The position numbers and the translations under genes were made by a program. 35,480 nucleotides of DNA from Pseudomonadota bacterium (GTDB lineage: Bacteria > Desulfobacterota > Desulfovibrionia > Desulfovibrionales > Desulfovibrionaceae). This document shows, in pieces, positions 27,860 to 35,480 of the stretch (position 1 is its first letter; each line of letters begins with the position of its first letter). The stretch is from the NCBI GenBank assembly GCA_018816865.1, contig JAHIUW010000024.1:1-35480 (forward strand). Reading direction: 5' to 3'. The notes under the pieces are model-generated. The model ran no database searches. It was not told where the DNA came from and worked only from the letters and a program-made list of their open reading frames with translations.

Positions 27860-28004
27860 GATGTTTTTTGATAATAAAATTTCACATGGTATTCCAGTTG
27901 GTTGGGGAGGCGGAAAAAGGGCCTGTTTTCGTTGCTTGAAGGGCGCGCGCATTTGGGTTAGCTAAAGCCCCTGCCAGGGTGACTCTTGTATTAAGGAAAA
28001 AGAG

Positions 28005-28946
28005 ATGATCGTCGTTCGAAATCTGGATGAGCTGCAGGGCACGTTGCGGGGGGCGTGTGTGACCATCGGCAACTTCGATGGGGTGCACAAGGGCCACCAG
28101 AAGCTGCTCGCCCGCACGCGCGAAAGGGCCTTGGCCTCCTCGGCCGAGTCCGTGGCCGTGACCTTTGATCCGCACCCGATGAGCGTCCTGGCCTGCGGTC
28201 ATGCCCCGCCGTTCATCACGCTCATCGACCAGAAGCTGGAATTGATCAGCGCCCATGGCCTGGAGATCTGCGTGGTCCTGGAGTTTACCCGGGCCATGGC
28301 CGCGCTGGTGCCCGAGGAGTTCGTGAGGCAGTATCTGGTTGAGGCCCTGAGCATGAAGCACATGGTCATCGGCTACGACTACGCCTTTGGCAAGGGCCGC
28401 AAGGGCAATTACGAACTGCTCACGGCCCTGGGTCAGAAATACGGCTACGGTGTGGAGCGTGTGGGGCCATACATGCTGGACGACGCCGTGGTCAGCTCCA
28501 CCCGCATCCGCGATCTGATCAAGGCCGGCAAGGTCTGGGAGGCGCGTCCGCTGCTGGACCGTTTCTATACGGTCAAGGGCGAGGTGCAGCACGGCGCCAA
28601 CCGTGGCGGCAAGCTGCTGGGCTTCCCCACGGCCAATCTGAAGCTGATTGACGAACTGTTCCCGGCCACGGGGGTCTATGCCGTCTGGGCCACCCATGAG
28701 GGTCGGACCATGCCCGCGGTGGCCAATATCGGCTACAACCCCACCTTCGGCAACGCGGCCCTGTCCGTGGAGGTCCACATCCTGGACTTCGACAAGGACA
28801 TCTATGGCCGCGAGCTGCGGGTCCAATTCGTGCAACGCCTGCGCTCCGAGAAGAAATTTGAAGGTATCGACGAACTGAAGACCCAGATCGGCCACGACAT
28901 CGAACTGGGCCGGACGATCTTGTCCTCTTCCCAGGCGCAACCCTAG
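28005..28946 (+). CDS. ribF: bifunctional riboflavin kinase/FMN adenylyltransferase
   Basis: 313 residues, making FMN and then FAD from riboflavin in the cytoplasm. The N-terminal adenylyltransferase domain has the nucleotidyltransferase motif TIGNFDGVHKGHQ (about 20-32), VTFDPHP and the SSTRIRDLI motif near residue 165. The C-terminal kinase domain (about 180-300) has GGKLLGFPTANL, the NIGYNPTFG strand-turn and the helix preceding VQFVQRLRSEKKF. Length is normal. ATG 28005 follows AAGGAAAAAGAG. The ClC gene starts nine bases after its stop, so they may share a transcript. Confidence 0.96.
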   Translation: MIVVRNLDELQGTLRGACVTIGNFDGVHKGHQKLLARTRERALASSAESVAVTFDPHPMSVLACGHAPPFITLIDQKLELISAHGLEICVVLEFTRAMAALVPEEFVRQYLVEALSMKHMVIGYDYAFGKGRKGNYELLTALGQKYGYGVERVGPYMLDDAVVSSTRIRDLIKAGKVWEARPLLDRFYTVKGEVQHGANRGGKLLGFPTANLKLIDELFPATGVYAVWATHEGRTMPAVANIGYNPTFGNAALSVEVHILDFDKDIYGRELRVQFVQRLRSEKKFEGIDELKTQIGHDIELGRTILSSSQAQP

Positions 28947-28955
28947 GCCAGCACC

Positions 28956-30770
28956 ATGAGCATCATCACCTACATCCAGAACCTGTATCGGAACGCCTCC
29001 ATGCGTTGGCTCGCCATTTCCGTGGTGGTGGGCCTGGCCTCGGGTCTGGCTGCGGTGCTGTTTTTTTTGGGCGTCGAATATTTCAAGCACCTGTTCCTGT
29101 TCCAGTTCGCCGGTCTGTCCCTGCCCGCGCCCGCGGGCGAGGAACTCTTTCACGGCGCCGAGCCCGGGGTCTTTCGGCCCTGGCTGATCCCGCTGATGAC
29201 CACCTCCGTGGGGCTGCTCACGGGCTGGCTGGTGGTGCGCTTCATCCCCGAGACCATCGGCGGCGGCACCGACGGCACCGACGCCATGATCAACTCCTTC
29301 CACAACAAGGAAGGCCGGATCAGGCCCCTGGCCGCCCTGATCAAGGGCCTGACCGCGGTGCTGACCATCGCCACGGGCGGCAGCGCGGGCCGCGAGGGTC
29401 CCATCTCCCAGATGGGCGCGGCCATTGGCGCGTGGGTCTCGGATCGTTTCAAGTTTTCGGCCAAGGAGCGGCGCATCCTGCTGTTGGCCGGTGCCGCCGG
29501 CGGCCTGGGGGCCATCTTCCGCGCCCCTCTGGGCGGCGCGCTGACGGCCATCGAGGTCATCTACAAGGAGGATTTCGAGTCTGAGGCCGTGCTGCCTTCG
29601 GTCGTGTCCTCGGTCATTGCCTACTCGGTGTTCACCTTCTTCTTCGGCAACGAGCCCATCTTCGGCATCCCCAAGTTTCAGTTCTCGAACCTGATGGAGC
29701 TGCCCTTCTACGTGCTTCTGGCGGCGTTCTGTTCGTTCACGGGCTGGATGCACGTGCGGACCTTCGAGTTCTTCAAGTTTCGGGTCTTCGAGCGCATCGC
29801 CGCCAGGACCAACGTCATCCTGACCATGGGCCTGGGCGGCGCGGCCATGGGCACCATGGGCATGCTCTTCCCCGAGGTGCTCAGCGGCGGGTATGGCTGG
29901 CTGGAACTGGCCATCAACGGCCAACTGGCCCTGTCCCTGATGCTGGCCATCCTCTTCGGCAAGATCCTGGCCACGGCCCTGACCATCGGCTCGGGCATGA
30001 GCGGCGGCATGTTCGCCCCGGCCCTGTTCGTGGGTGGTATGAGCGGCGGCGTGGTGGGCAACCTTGCGCACCGCTACTTCCCGGACATTGTGACCCAGCC
30101 GGGCGGCTACGTGCTGGTGGGCATGGCGGCCTTCTTCGCCGGGGTGGCCAATGCCCCCATCGGACCGCTGATCATGGTCTGCGAGTTGACCGAGGGCTAC
30201 GGCCTGCTGGCCCCGCTGATGCTGGCCAGTGTGCTGTGCATCAGCCTGGGCAAGCGCACCGCGCTCTACGAGCACCAGGTGGAGAACAAGTTCGAGAGCC
30301 CGGCCCACGTCCAGGACATGACCATCAATATTCTGGAGTCCCTGAAGGTCCAGGACTACTTCCGCCCGGGCCGCGTCACGACCCTGGAGGAGGGCACCAC
30401 CCTGAAGGCCATGACCGACATCATCGCCAACTCCAACGAGCTGTACTTCCCGGTGCGCAACCACGAAGACCGCATCACCGGCATCCTGGGCGTGAAGGAT
30501 GTGCGCAAGGTGCTGTTCGAGTCCTGCCTGTTCGATCTGGTGGTGGTGCGCGACCTGGCGGGCAAGCCCGCGACCTTGAAGCCCATGGACAATCTGTACA
30601 CCGCGCTGATGAAGTTCGTGGACACGGCCTATGGTCAGATTCCCGTGGTGCATCCCGACGACCCCGACGTGATCCTGGGGCTCATCAATCGCGAGGATGT
30701 GTTCAAGGCCTATCGGACCTCCATCGACGACATCGCCGTGGGCGAGAACATCTGCTATCTCAAGGATTAG
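28956..30770 (+). CDS. ClC-family chloride transporter with CBS domains
   Basis: 604 residues. About 440 residues of membrane domain carry the ClC selectivity motifs: GGGTDG in place of GSGIP, GSAGREGP with the gating glutamate, and GSGMSGGMFAPALFVGG. Two C-terminal CBS domains follow (about 455-525, from VQDYFRPGRVTTLEEG; about 530-600, from VVVRDLAGKPATL), which usually bind adenine nucleotides and regulate gating. Whether it is a channel or an H+/Cl- exchanger depends on the proton glutamate, which I could not place. No good ribosome site precedes ATG 28956, which fits coupling to ribF nine bases upstream. The 305 bases after its stop hold no gene, only a weak CCCGCC/GGCGGG hairpin (30933-30955) and the CpxR box. 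Confidence 0.93.
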   Translation: MSIITYIQNLYRNASMRWLAISVVVGLASGLAAVLFFLGVEYFKHLFLFQFAGLSLPAPAGEELFHGAEPGVFRPWLIPLMTTSVGLLTGWLVVRFIPETIGGGTDGTDAMINSFHNKEGRIRPLAALIKGLTAVLTIATGGSAGREGPISQMGAAIGAWVSDRFKFSAKERRILLLAGAAGGLGAIFRAPLGGALTAIEVIYKEDFESEAVLPSVVSSVIAYSVFTFFFGNEPIFGIPKFQFSNLMELPFYVLLAAFCSFTGWMHVRTFEFFKFRVFERIAARTNVILTMGLGGAAMGTMGMLFPEVLSGGYGWLELAINGQLALSLMLAILFGKILATALTIGSGMSGGMFAPALFVGGMSGGVVGNLAHRYFPDIVTQPGGYVLVGMAAFFAGVANAPIGPLIMVCELTEGYGLLAPLMLASVLCISLGKRTALYEHQVENKFESPAHVQDMTINILESLKVQDYFRPGRVTTLEEGTTLKAMTDIIANSNELYFPVRNHEDRITGILGVKDVRKVLFESCLFDLVVVRDLAGKPATLKPMDNLYTALMKFVDTAYGQIPVVHPDDPDVILGLINREDVFKAYRTSIDDIAVGENICYLKD

Positions 30771-31008
30771 CCCCTCGTTCCCCTGTCTTCCTGCCCTTTG
30801 CGGGTCGGCCTTTGCAGAGCTGGCCCCCGTGGCCCGGGTGGTTTTCATGCGCGCCATCCTTCTCCCTTCGCCTCACCTCATCTCTCCCCCCGTTAGTTGT
30901 TTTTTCGTTGCCCTCTTGTCTTTGAATCCTTGCCCGCCTTGGCGCTTAGGGCGGGTGTGTGGGGGCATGCAATGCAGCCCGCGATGTCGGTTCCCGGCGC
31001 GAAAAGTT

Positions 31009-31023
31009 GTAAAAAAGGGTAAA
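31009..31023 (+). promoter_or_regulatory. CpxR-type box upstream of the two-component genes
   Basis: GTAAA-AAAGG-GTAAA is an exact match to the E. coli CpxR consensus GTAAA-N5-GTAAA. It lies 52 bases ahead of the response-regulator start, a suitable place for autoregulation. A single motif of ten fixed bases can arise by chance, but its position before a CpxR-like gene is telling. Confidence 0.6.
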
Positions 31024-31075
31024 TCGTCGCCCGCTGCGGTTGCCTGCCCTGTATGGGGACGGCTATAGCATTGAC

Positions 31076-31774
31076 ATGGAACGCACAGTACTTGTCATCG
31101 ACGACGACTCAAAGCTTCGGGCCCTGCTGCGTGAATATCTCGAGGGTTTCGGCATGACCGTGGCTCAGGCACCGGACGGCAACAATGCCTGCGAGGTCGT
31201 CAGGTCGGTGGCCCCGGACATCGTGATCCTGGACGTGATGATGCCCGGCAAGGACGGCATCGAGGTCCTGCGCGACATCCGCAGCGAGTCGCGCGTGCCG
31301 GTGATCATGCTCACGGCCCGGGGTGAGGACTCGGACCGCATCGTGGGCCTGGAACTGGGTGCGGACGACTATCTGCCCAAGCCCTTCAACCCGCGCGAGC
31401 TGCTGGCCCGGATGAAGGCCGTGCTGCGGCGGGTGGAGGAGGCCCCTGAACAGACCGAGATCTGCATTGGCGCAATCGAAGTCGGTGGTCTGAAGCTTGA
31501 CCTCTCGCGTTCCGTGCTGCTGGTGGGTGACTGTGAAGTGACTTTAGCTTCCACGGAATGCCGTCTGCTGGAGGTCTTCATGCGCCACCCGGATCAACCC
31601 CTGTCCCGCGATCAGCTCATGGACAAGGTCTGGGGCAAGGCCTTCGAGGCCTATGACCGCAGCATCGACGTGCACGTCTCCAAGCTGCGGGCCGAGCTGA
31701 AACCTTACGCCGAGCATGCGGACCGCATCATGACCGTCTGGGGCACGGGCTATCGCTTTCGGAGCGACGGATGA
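31076..31774 (+). CDS. cpxR: CpxR/OmpR-family response regulator
   Basis: 232 residues. Receiver domain 1-120: acidic pocket Asp9-Asp10-Asp11, phosphoacceptor Asp53 in VILDVMMPG, Thr80 in MLTARG, Lys102 in LPKPF. The C-terminal winged helix (about 130-230) has STECRLLEVFM, the recognition helix region DRSIDVHVSKLRAEL and the VWGTGYRF wing, so it is an OmpR-type DNA-binding regulator. The start at ATG 31076 fits the family; a longer frame from 31040 adds unsupported residues. ATGA overlap couples it to the kinase. The upstream GTAAA pair supports calling it Cpx-like and suggests autoregulation; envelope stress is the inferred signal. Confidence 0.93.
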   Translation: MERTVLVIDDDSKLRALLREYLEGFGMTVAQAPDGNNACEVVRSVAPDIVILDVMMPGKDGIEVLRDIRSESRVPVIMLTARGEDSDRIVGLELGADDYLPKPFNPRELLARMKAVLRRVEEAPEQTEICIGAIEVGGLKLDLSRSVLLVGDCEVTLASTECRLLEVFMRHPDQPLSRDQLMDKVWGKAFEAYDRSIDVHVSKLRAELKPYAEHADRIMTVWGTGYRFRSDG

Positions 31775-33156
31775 GGCTGCATTCCGTCTATACCAAGCTC
31801 TTGATCTCGTTCGTGACGGTGCTGGTCCTGGCCATCGTGCTGGTGGCCGGATGGTTCACCTGGATGTTTTACGGGGTGGTGGAGGACGACGATGCCTTCG
31901 ACATTCGGGCCCAGGCCGAACTGGGCAAGCTGCTGATTACTGAGACCCTGCATGCCGCTCCGGATGTGGCCCCTGCCGACAATCCCCGCCTGCTGGAGGC
32001 CCTGCGGTCCATGGCCGCGCTTTACGAGGCCAGCATCTGGCTGGTGGACGGTCAGGGAGAGGTCCTGGTCAAGACCTTCGACGGCCCGCTGCCGATCATC
32101 GACCCGGAGCGCCATTTCGATCTGCAGGGCGTGACCATCAGCAAGGACGTGGACAGCGAGAAGCATCGGGTGGACGTTGCTCTCGACCTTGGGCGCTGGG
32201 GCCCGGCCACTTTTCACGGCCTCTTCCAGGACCGCGAGGAGCCGCGCGAGGTCGGCCTGAAGTTCTTGAAGGGTCTGCTGGTCATCGGCCTGGTGGTGGC
32301 CCTGATGATCCTGCCCATCTCGCGGCTGATCACGGCCCCTGTCCGGCGCCTGCAGACGGCGGTGCTGGAATACGCGCGCGGCGACTTGGCGCGCCGGTTT
32401 CCCCTGTGCTGCAAGCACAGGGACGAGATCGGCGAACTGGGGCAGGCCTTCAATGTCATGGCCGACAGTCTGGAGAACATGATCCGGGGCGCGCGCGAAC
32501 TGGTGGCCAACGTCTCCCACGAGCTGAGAAGCCCCCTGGCGCGGTTGCGCGTCTCCGAGGAGCTGCTGCGCGAGCACGCCGAAATGATCGCTGCCAAGGG
32601 TTGCGAGCGGCATCTGGACAGCATCCGCGAGGAGGTGGAGCACCTGGACGGGCTCATCGGGCGTATCCTGGAGCTGTCGCGTCTGGATCTGCGCGAGGCC
32701 GAGCGGCGGCCCGAGCCCGTGGACCTGTCGGGGTTGGCGTTGCGCGTCAGTGAGCGTTTCGAGATGACCGTCCGGCGCGCCGGGGTCGAGCTGAAGGCCG
32801 ACTTCGGGGCCGGGGCTGTGGTCCTGGGCCAGCGTGTGGACCTGGATTCCGTGCTCTCCAACCTCATGGACAACGCCGTGAAATTCTGCCCCGAGGGCGG
32901 GGTGATCGAACTTTGTGTGCGCACCAGCGCGGGCCGGGCTGTGGTGGCTGTGACCAATACCCACGACCCGTTGCCAGCCGACGAATTGGACGCCATCTTC
33001 CGGCCGTTCCACCGGGCCGGAGGGACGCGCGCCGAGGGCTTCGGTCTGGGGCTGGCCCTGGCCCGCAGGATCGTGGAGCTGCATCACGGGAGCATCGAGG
33101 CCAGCAATACCGAAACGGGGCTGCGGGTGCGGTTTGAGCTCCCCCTTGCTTCATAA
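31771..33156 (+). CDS. cpxA: CpxA-like sensor histidine kinase
   Basis: 461 residues. Membrane helices at about 10-33 and 168-186 bracket a periplasmic sensor of about 135 residues (SIWLVDGQGEVLVKTFDG). A HAMP domain (ITAPVRRLQTAVLEYARGDL) leads to the HisKA domain with phosphorylated His250 in NVSHELRSPLARLR, then the HATPase with N box NLMDNAVKF, a G-box FGLGLALARRIV and the ELHHGSIEA strand. Family and partner match CpxA. It overlaps the regulator stop by four bases. The coding region ends directly at a palindromic repeat (first copy begins at 33,155, two bases before its stop), so the repeat forms the 3' end of the transcript. Confidence 0.93.
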   Translation: MRLHSVYTKLLISFVTVLVLAIVLVAGWFTWMFYGVVEDDDAFDIRAQAELGKLLITETLHAAPDVAPADNPRLLEALRSMAALYEASIWLVDGQGEVLVKTFDGPLPIIDPERHFDLQGVTISKDVDSEKHRVDVALDLGRWGPATFHGLFQDREEPREVGLKFLKGLLVIGLVVALMILPISRLITAPVRRLQTAVLEYARGDLARRFPLCCKHRDEIGELGQAFNVMADSLENMIRGARELVANVSHELRSPLARLRVSEELLREHAEMIAAKGCERHLDSIREEVEHLDGLIGRILELSRLDLREAERRPEPVDLSGLALRVSERFEMTVRRAGVELKADFGAGAVVLGQRVDLDSVLSNLMDNAVKFCPEGGVIELCVRTSAGRAVVAVTNTHDPLPADELDAIFRPFHRAGGTRAEGFGLGLALARRIVELHHGSIEASNTETGLRVRFELPLAS

Positions 33157-33277
33157 ACTGCTGAAAAACAACCCTCTGCTTTGTTGCTGCAACCTCTTTG
33201 GAATCTCACGTATGGTTGAATACGCTGCGATTTAAAAGAGGTTTTGCGTCTCGCATCTGGCCGCTTTTGAGCAGTTT
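33155..33277 (+). repeat. imperfect palindromic intergenic repeat, copy C
   Basis: A 123-base unit whose ends AAACTGCT and AGCAGTTT are exact complements. It shares with copies A and B the core TCTGCTTTGTTGCTGCAAC-, a central ACGTATGGTTGAATACGCTGCG turn and a TTTTGAGC end. It begins within the last codons of cpxA. Confidence 0.75.
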
Positions 33278-33296
33278 CTGAGCGGGGTGCCCCTAA

Positions 33297-33410
33297 GCAG
33301 TCGTCTGCTTTGTCGCTTCGAAAATACAAACTCTTACATATGTTCAATATGCTGCGAGCTTGAATTTTTCTTGCTTCGCGCATCCGACCGCTTTTGAACT
33401 CCCTGCGAAG
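33297..33410 (+). repeat. imperfect palindromic intergenic repeat, copy D
   Basis: A further member, starting near GCAGTCGTCTGCTTTGTCGC, with centre CATATGTTCAATATGCTGCG and right end CGCATCCGACCGCTTTTGAAC. It follows copy C by about 20 bases; boundaries are approximate. Confidence 0.65.
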
Positions 33411-33483
33411 AAAGGGTGCTTTGGCATGATGCTGTGTTTGCCATGCGTGCCAGTATAGATCACCATTCCTCACAGGTTAAGTA

Positions 33484-33555
33484 CTGCATCTGCCTGCTTT
33501 TGAGCCGTTTCAGGGAAAGGAACTGAAAAGCAGCCATCTGCTTTGTTGCGATAGG
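33484..33555 (+). repeat. palindromic repeat fragments, copies E
   Basis: A right-end fragment (ATCTGCCTGCTTTTGAGCCGTTTC) is followed at once by a left-end fragment (GAACTGAAAAGCAGCCATC and TGCTTTGTTGCGATAG). They look like two truncated members of the same family joined together. No gene is present between 33,157 and 33,669. Confidence 0.5.
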
Positions 33556-33561
33556 AAGATC

Positions 33562-33596
33562 AATCCCTGCGCATGTGTTTGCCCTGCGCAGGGATT
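33562..33596 (+). terminator. strong terminator-like hairpin after the repeat cluster
   Basis: AATCCCTGCGCA (33562-33573) and TGCGCAGGGATT (33585-33596) pair perfectly over 12 bases with an 11-base loop, and TTCGTTTTTGG follows on the plus strand. It would stop plus-strand transcription coming from cpxA before the convergent msrA. Confidence 0.75.
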
Positions 33597-33669
33597 TTCG
33601 TTTTTGGTCTTACAGCCGGGAAGATATGAACACTCCACGATGAGGGTGTTCAGGGATGGGCAGCGAATC

Positions 33670-34275
33670 CTATTCCGCTCCCCACAACTCCTTCAGGCGC
33701 TTGTCGCGGCCGCAGCCGAAGCGGTAGTACTTGTAGCGGATGGGATTGCGCTGGTAATAATCGAGGTGATAGTCCTCCGCGGGCCAGAAGGGGCCTGCGG
33801 GGGTGATCTCCGTGACAACGGGGCCGGGCAGCTTGCCTGACTCCATGAGCTTGTTCCTGGATGCCGTGGCCAGCAGCATCTGGTCCTCGGTCAGGGGGAA
33901 GATGCCCGAGCGGTATTGGCTGCCTCGGTCGCAGAACTGGCCGCCCGCGTCCGTGGGGTCGATATTTATCCAGAACACGTCCAGCAAGGTCTGGTAGCTG
34001 ACCTTGGCGGGGTCGTATTCCACGAGCATGGCCTCGGTGTGGCCGGTGCCGCCCGCAGAGACCTCCTGGTAGGTGGGGTTGTCCTTGTGCCCGCCGGTAT
34101 AGCCGGAGGTGGTGGAGATCACGCCGTCCAGTTCGTCAAAGGGATGCTCCATGCACCAGAAGCAGCCGCCTGCGAAGATGGCCTTGGCCGGGGCTGCGTT
34201 CGGGGTCCCTGTTTGGGCGTAGGATGCTGTGGTCATGGCCAGTAGTCCTCCGATGAGCAAGAGTAGTATCTTCAT
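33670..34275 (-). CDS. msrA: exported peptide methionine-(S)-S-oxide reductase
   Basis: 201 residues. Residues 1-20 are a signal peptide (ILLLLIGGLLAMTTASYA), so the enzyme repairs oxidised methionine in the periplasm instead of the cytoplasm. Catalytic Cys38 is in GGCFWCMEHPF; the substrate-pocket residues are in the following strands, and YTGGHKDNPTYQEV, GHTEAMLVEYDP, GGQFCDRGSQYRSGIF and the EDYHLDYY helix complete the family pattern. A CGRDKR tail may hold the resolving cysteine. AGGAGAAAG precedes ATG 34275. It is convergent with the cpxRA operon and stands alone; no msrB is seen. The periplasmic site goes with an envelope-stress theme but there is no direct regulatory link. Confidence 0.95.
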   Translation of the reverse strand: MKILLLLIGGLLAMTTASYAQTGTPNAAPAKAIFAGGCFWCMEHPFDELDGVISTTSGYTGGHKDNPTYQEVSAGGTGHTEAMLVEYDPAKVSYQTLLDVFWINIDPTDAGGQFCDRGSQYRSGIFPLTEDQMLLATASRNKLMESGKLPGPVVTEITPAGPFWPAEDYHLDYYQRNPIRYKYYRFGCGRDKRLKELWGAE

Positions 34276-34549
34276 GGTCTTTCTCCTTTCAACCTTCAGG
34301 ATAAGGCCTGCACAGGAAAAAGGAAACTGCCGGGGTGGGATTTGCCTGGTCGCGTCCGGGGGGCGGAGATCGGGGCACAGGCGGAAACGACCGGGGGAAC
34401 GGTGGGTGCCGATTTGTCCGGCCGCAGAGGGGGTTCCAGGTTCGCTGACCCGGCGGGCCGGGGGGGATCAGGGGCAGGTAGTACAGGACTGGGGGCAGTA
34501 TCCCTGGGCAGTTTGGCCCGCAAAATGTACGGGCAGAGGAAAAAAGGGC

Positions 34550-34578
34550 TTGCCAATCGCGCCTGGGTTGGCTAATTA
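34550..34578 (+). promoter_or_regulatory. sigma-70-type promoter of tRNA-Phe
   Basis: TTGCCA (34550-34555), a 17-base spacer and TAATTA (34573-34578) lie 14 bases before the mature tRNA. The same elements and spacing precede tRNA-Leu. The rest of the gap 34,276-34,549 shows no gene. Confidence 0.7.
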
Positions 34579-34592
34579 ATCGCTTCCGCAGT

Positions 34593-34668
34593 GCCGGGGT
34601 AGCTCAGTTGGTAGAGCAGGGGACTGAAAATCCCCGTGTCGGCAGTTCAATTCTGTCCCTCGGCACCA
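34593..34668 (+). tRNA. tRNA-Phe (anticodon GAA)
   Basis: A 76-base cloverleaf with encoded CCA: acceptor GCCGGGG pairing with CCTCGGC (one G-T), D arm GCTC-AGTTGGTA-GAGC, anticodon arm GGGGA-CTGAAAA-TCCCC with anticodon GAA, variable GTGTC, T arm GGCAG-TTCAATT-CTGTC. A terminator follows at once. Confidence 0.97.
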
Positions 34669-34677
34669 TTAGAAATC

Positions 34678-34712
34678 AAGGCTCTCGAGATTAACGTCTC
34701 GGGGGCCTTTTT
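34678..34712 (+). terminator. terminator of tRNA-Phe
   Basis: AAGGCTCTCGAGA and TCTCGGGGGCCTT form a stem with a few mismatches and a 6-base loop, followed by TTTTCG. It starts 10 bases past the tRNA. Confidence 0.8.
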
Positions 34713-34868
34713 CGTTGTGGGCGATTTGTACAACCCCTGTGTAACTTTTATGATCAAAGAGACGTTAGTTTTTTCTGGGAAGTCTGCCTACATTTTGATG
34801 TGACTTATCGTTGGCAGAGCCTATACCGAATATAATATAATAATATAATAGCGAAGACGTGTAATTAG

Positions 34869-35480
34869 TCTGGAGGTGAACTCAGGTGGGGTTGGTATAC
34901 TGTTTCCCATTTGAAACGGCTAATCGACGAGAAATACTTGCGTCAGCCGGACTATGGCTCTCCACGCATGACCGATTGGCTGCGGGGGAAGGGGAATGTG
35001 GTGAATCCCAAGCGGGTGGCGCGACTCATGTGCACGATGAGGATCCAGGACATCACGCCGGGGCCGCACACGAGCAAGCCCTTCAGGGGACATCACATCT
35101 ATCCGTACCTCCTCAGGGGCAAGGAAATCGACCATGTGAGTCAGGTTTGGAGCGCGGACATCACGTATATCCCGATGTCCCGAGGGTTCATGTATCTGAC
35201 GGCGGTGATTGACTGGCACAGCCGGTATGTGTTGGCCTGGGAGTTGTCCAATTCAATGGGATGCCGGTCCTGCGTCTCGGCCCTGGACCGGGCATTGACG
35301 CACAGAATCCCGGAGATATTTAACACGGACCAAGGCGCTCAGTTCACTAGCAAGGAATTCACCACTGCCTTGCTCGACAAGGGTGTCGCCATCAGCATGG
35401 ATGGCCGTGGGCGGGCGCTGGACAACGTGTTCATTGAACGGCTTTGGTGGACGGTCAAATATGAGGATGTGTACCCGAAA
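34869..35480 (+). pseudogene. IS3-family transposase (OrfB), 5'-truncated and cut by the window edge
   Basis: After a stop at 34866 the frame is open to the window end (204 codons). It has no sensible start codon and lacks the about 50 N-terminal residues of OrfB, entering at HLKRLIDEKYLRQPDYGSPRM. The following integrase core is well conserved: IYPYLLRGKEIDHVSQVWSAD with the first catalytic Asp, YIPMSRGFMYLTAVIDWHSR, FNTDQGAQFTS with the second Asp, and DGRGRALDNVFIERLWWTVK with the Glu. So the catalytic DDE residues are present but the protein is broken at the 5' side, unless the N-terminal part is joined by frameshifting, for which the upstream AT-rich DNA gives no sign. It lies just after tRNA-Phe and its terminator. 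Confidence 0.85.

Noticed and set aside
27480-27965. 161-codon plus-strand frame across tRNA-Leu
   Set aside because: It translates the antisense of the tRNA (GESRTPTRLPS), a classic false ORF.
27882-30857. 991-codon minus-strand open frame
   Set aside because: It is antisense to ribF and the ClC gene in a GC-rich region; its product is rich in His, Gly, Gln and Ala without domain pattern, while the plus-strand frames carry clear family motifs.
33084-33473. 129-codon minus-strand frame downstream of cpxA
   Set aside because: Lies in the palindromic repeats; its peptide (GCSNKAEGCFSAV) resembles frames from the other repeat copies, which shows that it is repeat sequence.

Overview
The window looks like the chromosome of a GC-rich deltaproteobacterium, most plausibly Desulfovibrionaceae-like. 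This is inferred from gene content (PflX/COG1313 radical SAM protein, BioB-like radical SAM protein, alpha-type glutamine synthetase, trehalose synthase-maltokinase fusion), from strong GC-rich codon use in most genes, and from a family of 100-130 bp imperfectly palindromic intergenic repeats that resembles repeats I associate with such genomes. No database search was possible.

Layout. 1-967: the 3' end of an insertion sequence runs in from the left edge and appears to sit in the 3' part of an AT-rich pentapeptide-repeat gene. 1152-6357: malQ and a treS-maltokinase fusion, both on the minus strand (alpha-glucan/trehalose metabolism). 6826-9635: glnA and a PflX-like radical SAM gene; two near-identical palindromic repeats flank the latter. 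About 9,820-16,790: an island of lower GC. It holds about 1 kb of structured non-coding DNA, a four-gene module (glycine-rich secreted protein, ECF sigma factor, membrane anti-sigma factor, surface lipoprotein), a decayed 3' piece of a tRNA-Ala gene, a hairpin-rich leader, a tyrosine recombinase, a pair of long hairpins, and an excisionase-like gene overlapping a second tyrosine recombinase.

17,086-23,479: a minus-strand operon for the cell envelope: an outer-membrane beta-barrel, a small exported NTF2-like protein and a 1396-residue exported protein of unknown function that contains a copy of the same NTF2-like domain. 23,868-27,423: a tightly coupled minus-strand operon of a BioB-family radical SAM enzyme and a complete NitT/TauT-type ABC importer. 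27,731-33,156: tRNA-Leu, ribF, a ClC chloride transporter with CBS domains, and a CpxR/CpxA-like two-component pair with an exact CpxR-type box in front of it. 33,155-35,480: more palindromic repeats, an exported MsrA, tRNA-Phe, and a 5'-truncated IS3-family transposase running off the right edge.

The best candidates for undescribed biology are the barrel/NTF2/giant-protein operon, the glycine-rich/ECF/anti-sigma/lipoprotein module (anti-sigma factor and lipoprotein appear to share the same surface-antigen-like domain), and the coupling of a BioB-like radical SAM enzyme with a dedicated importer.
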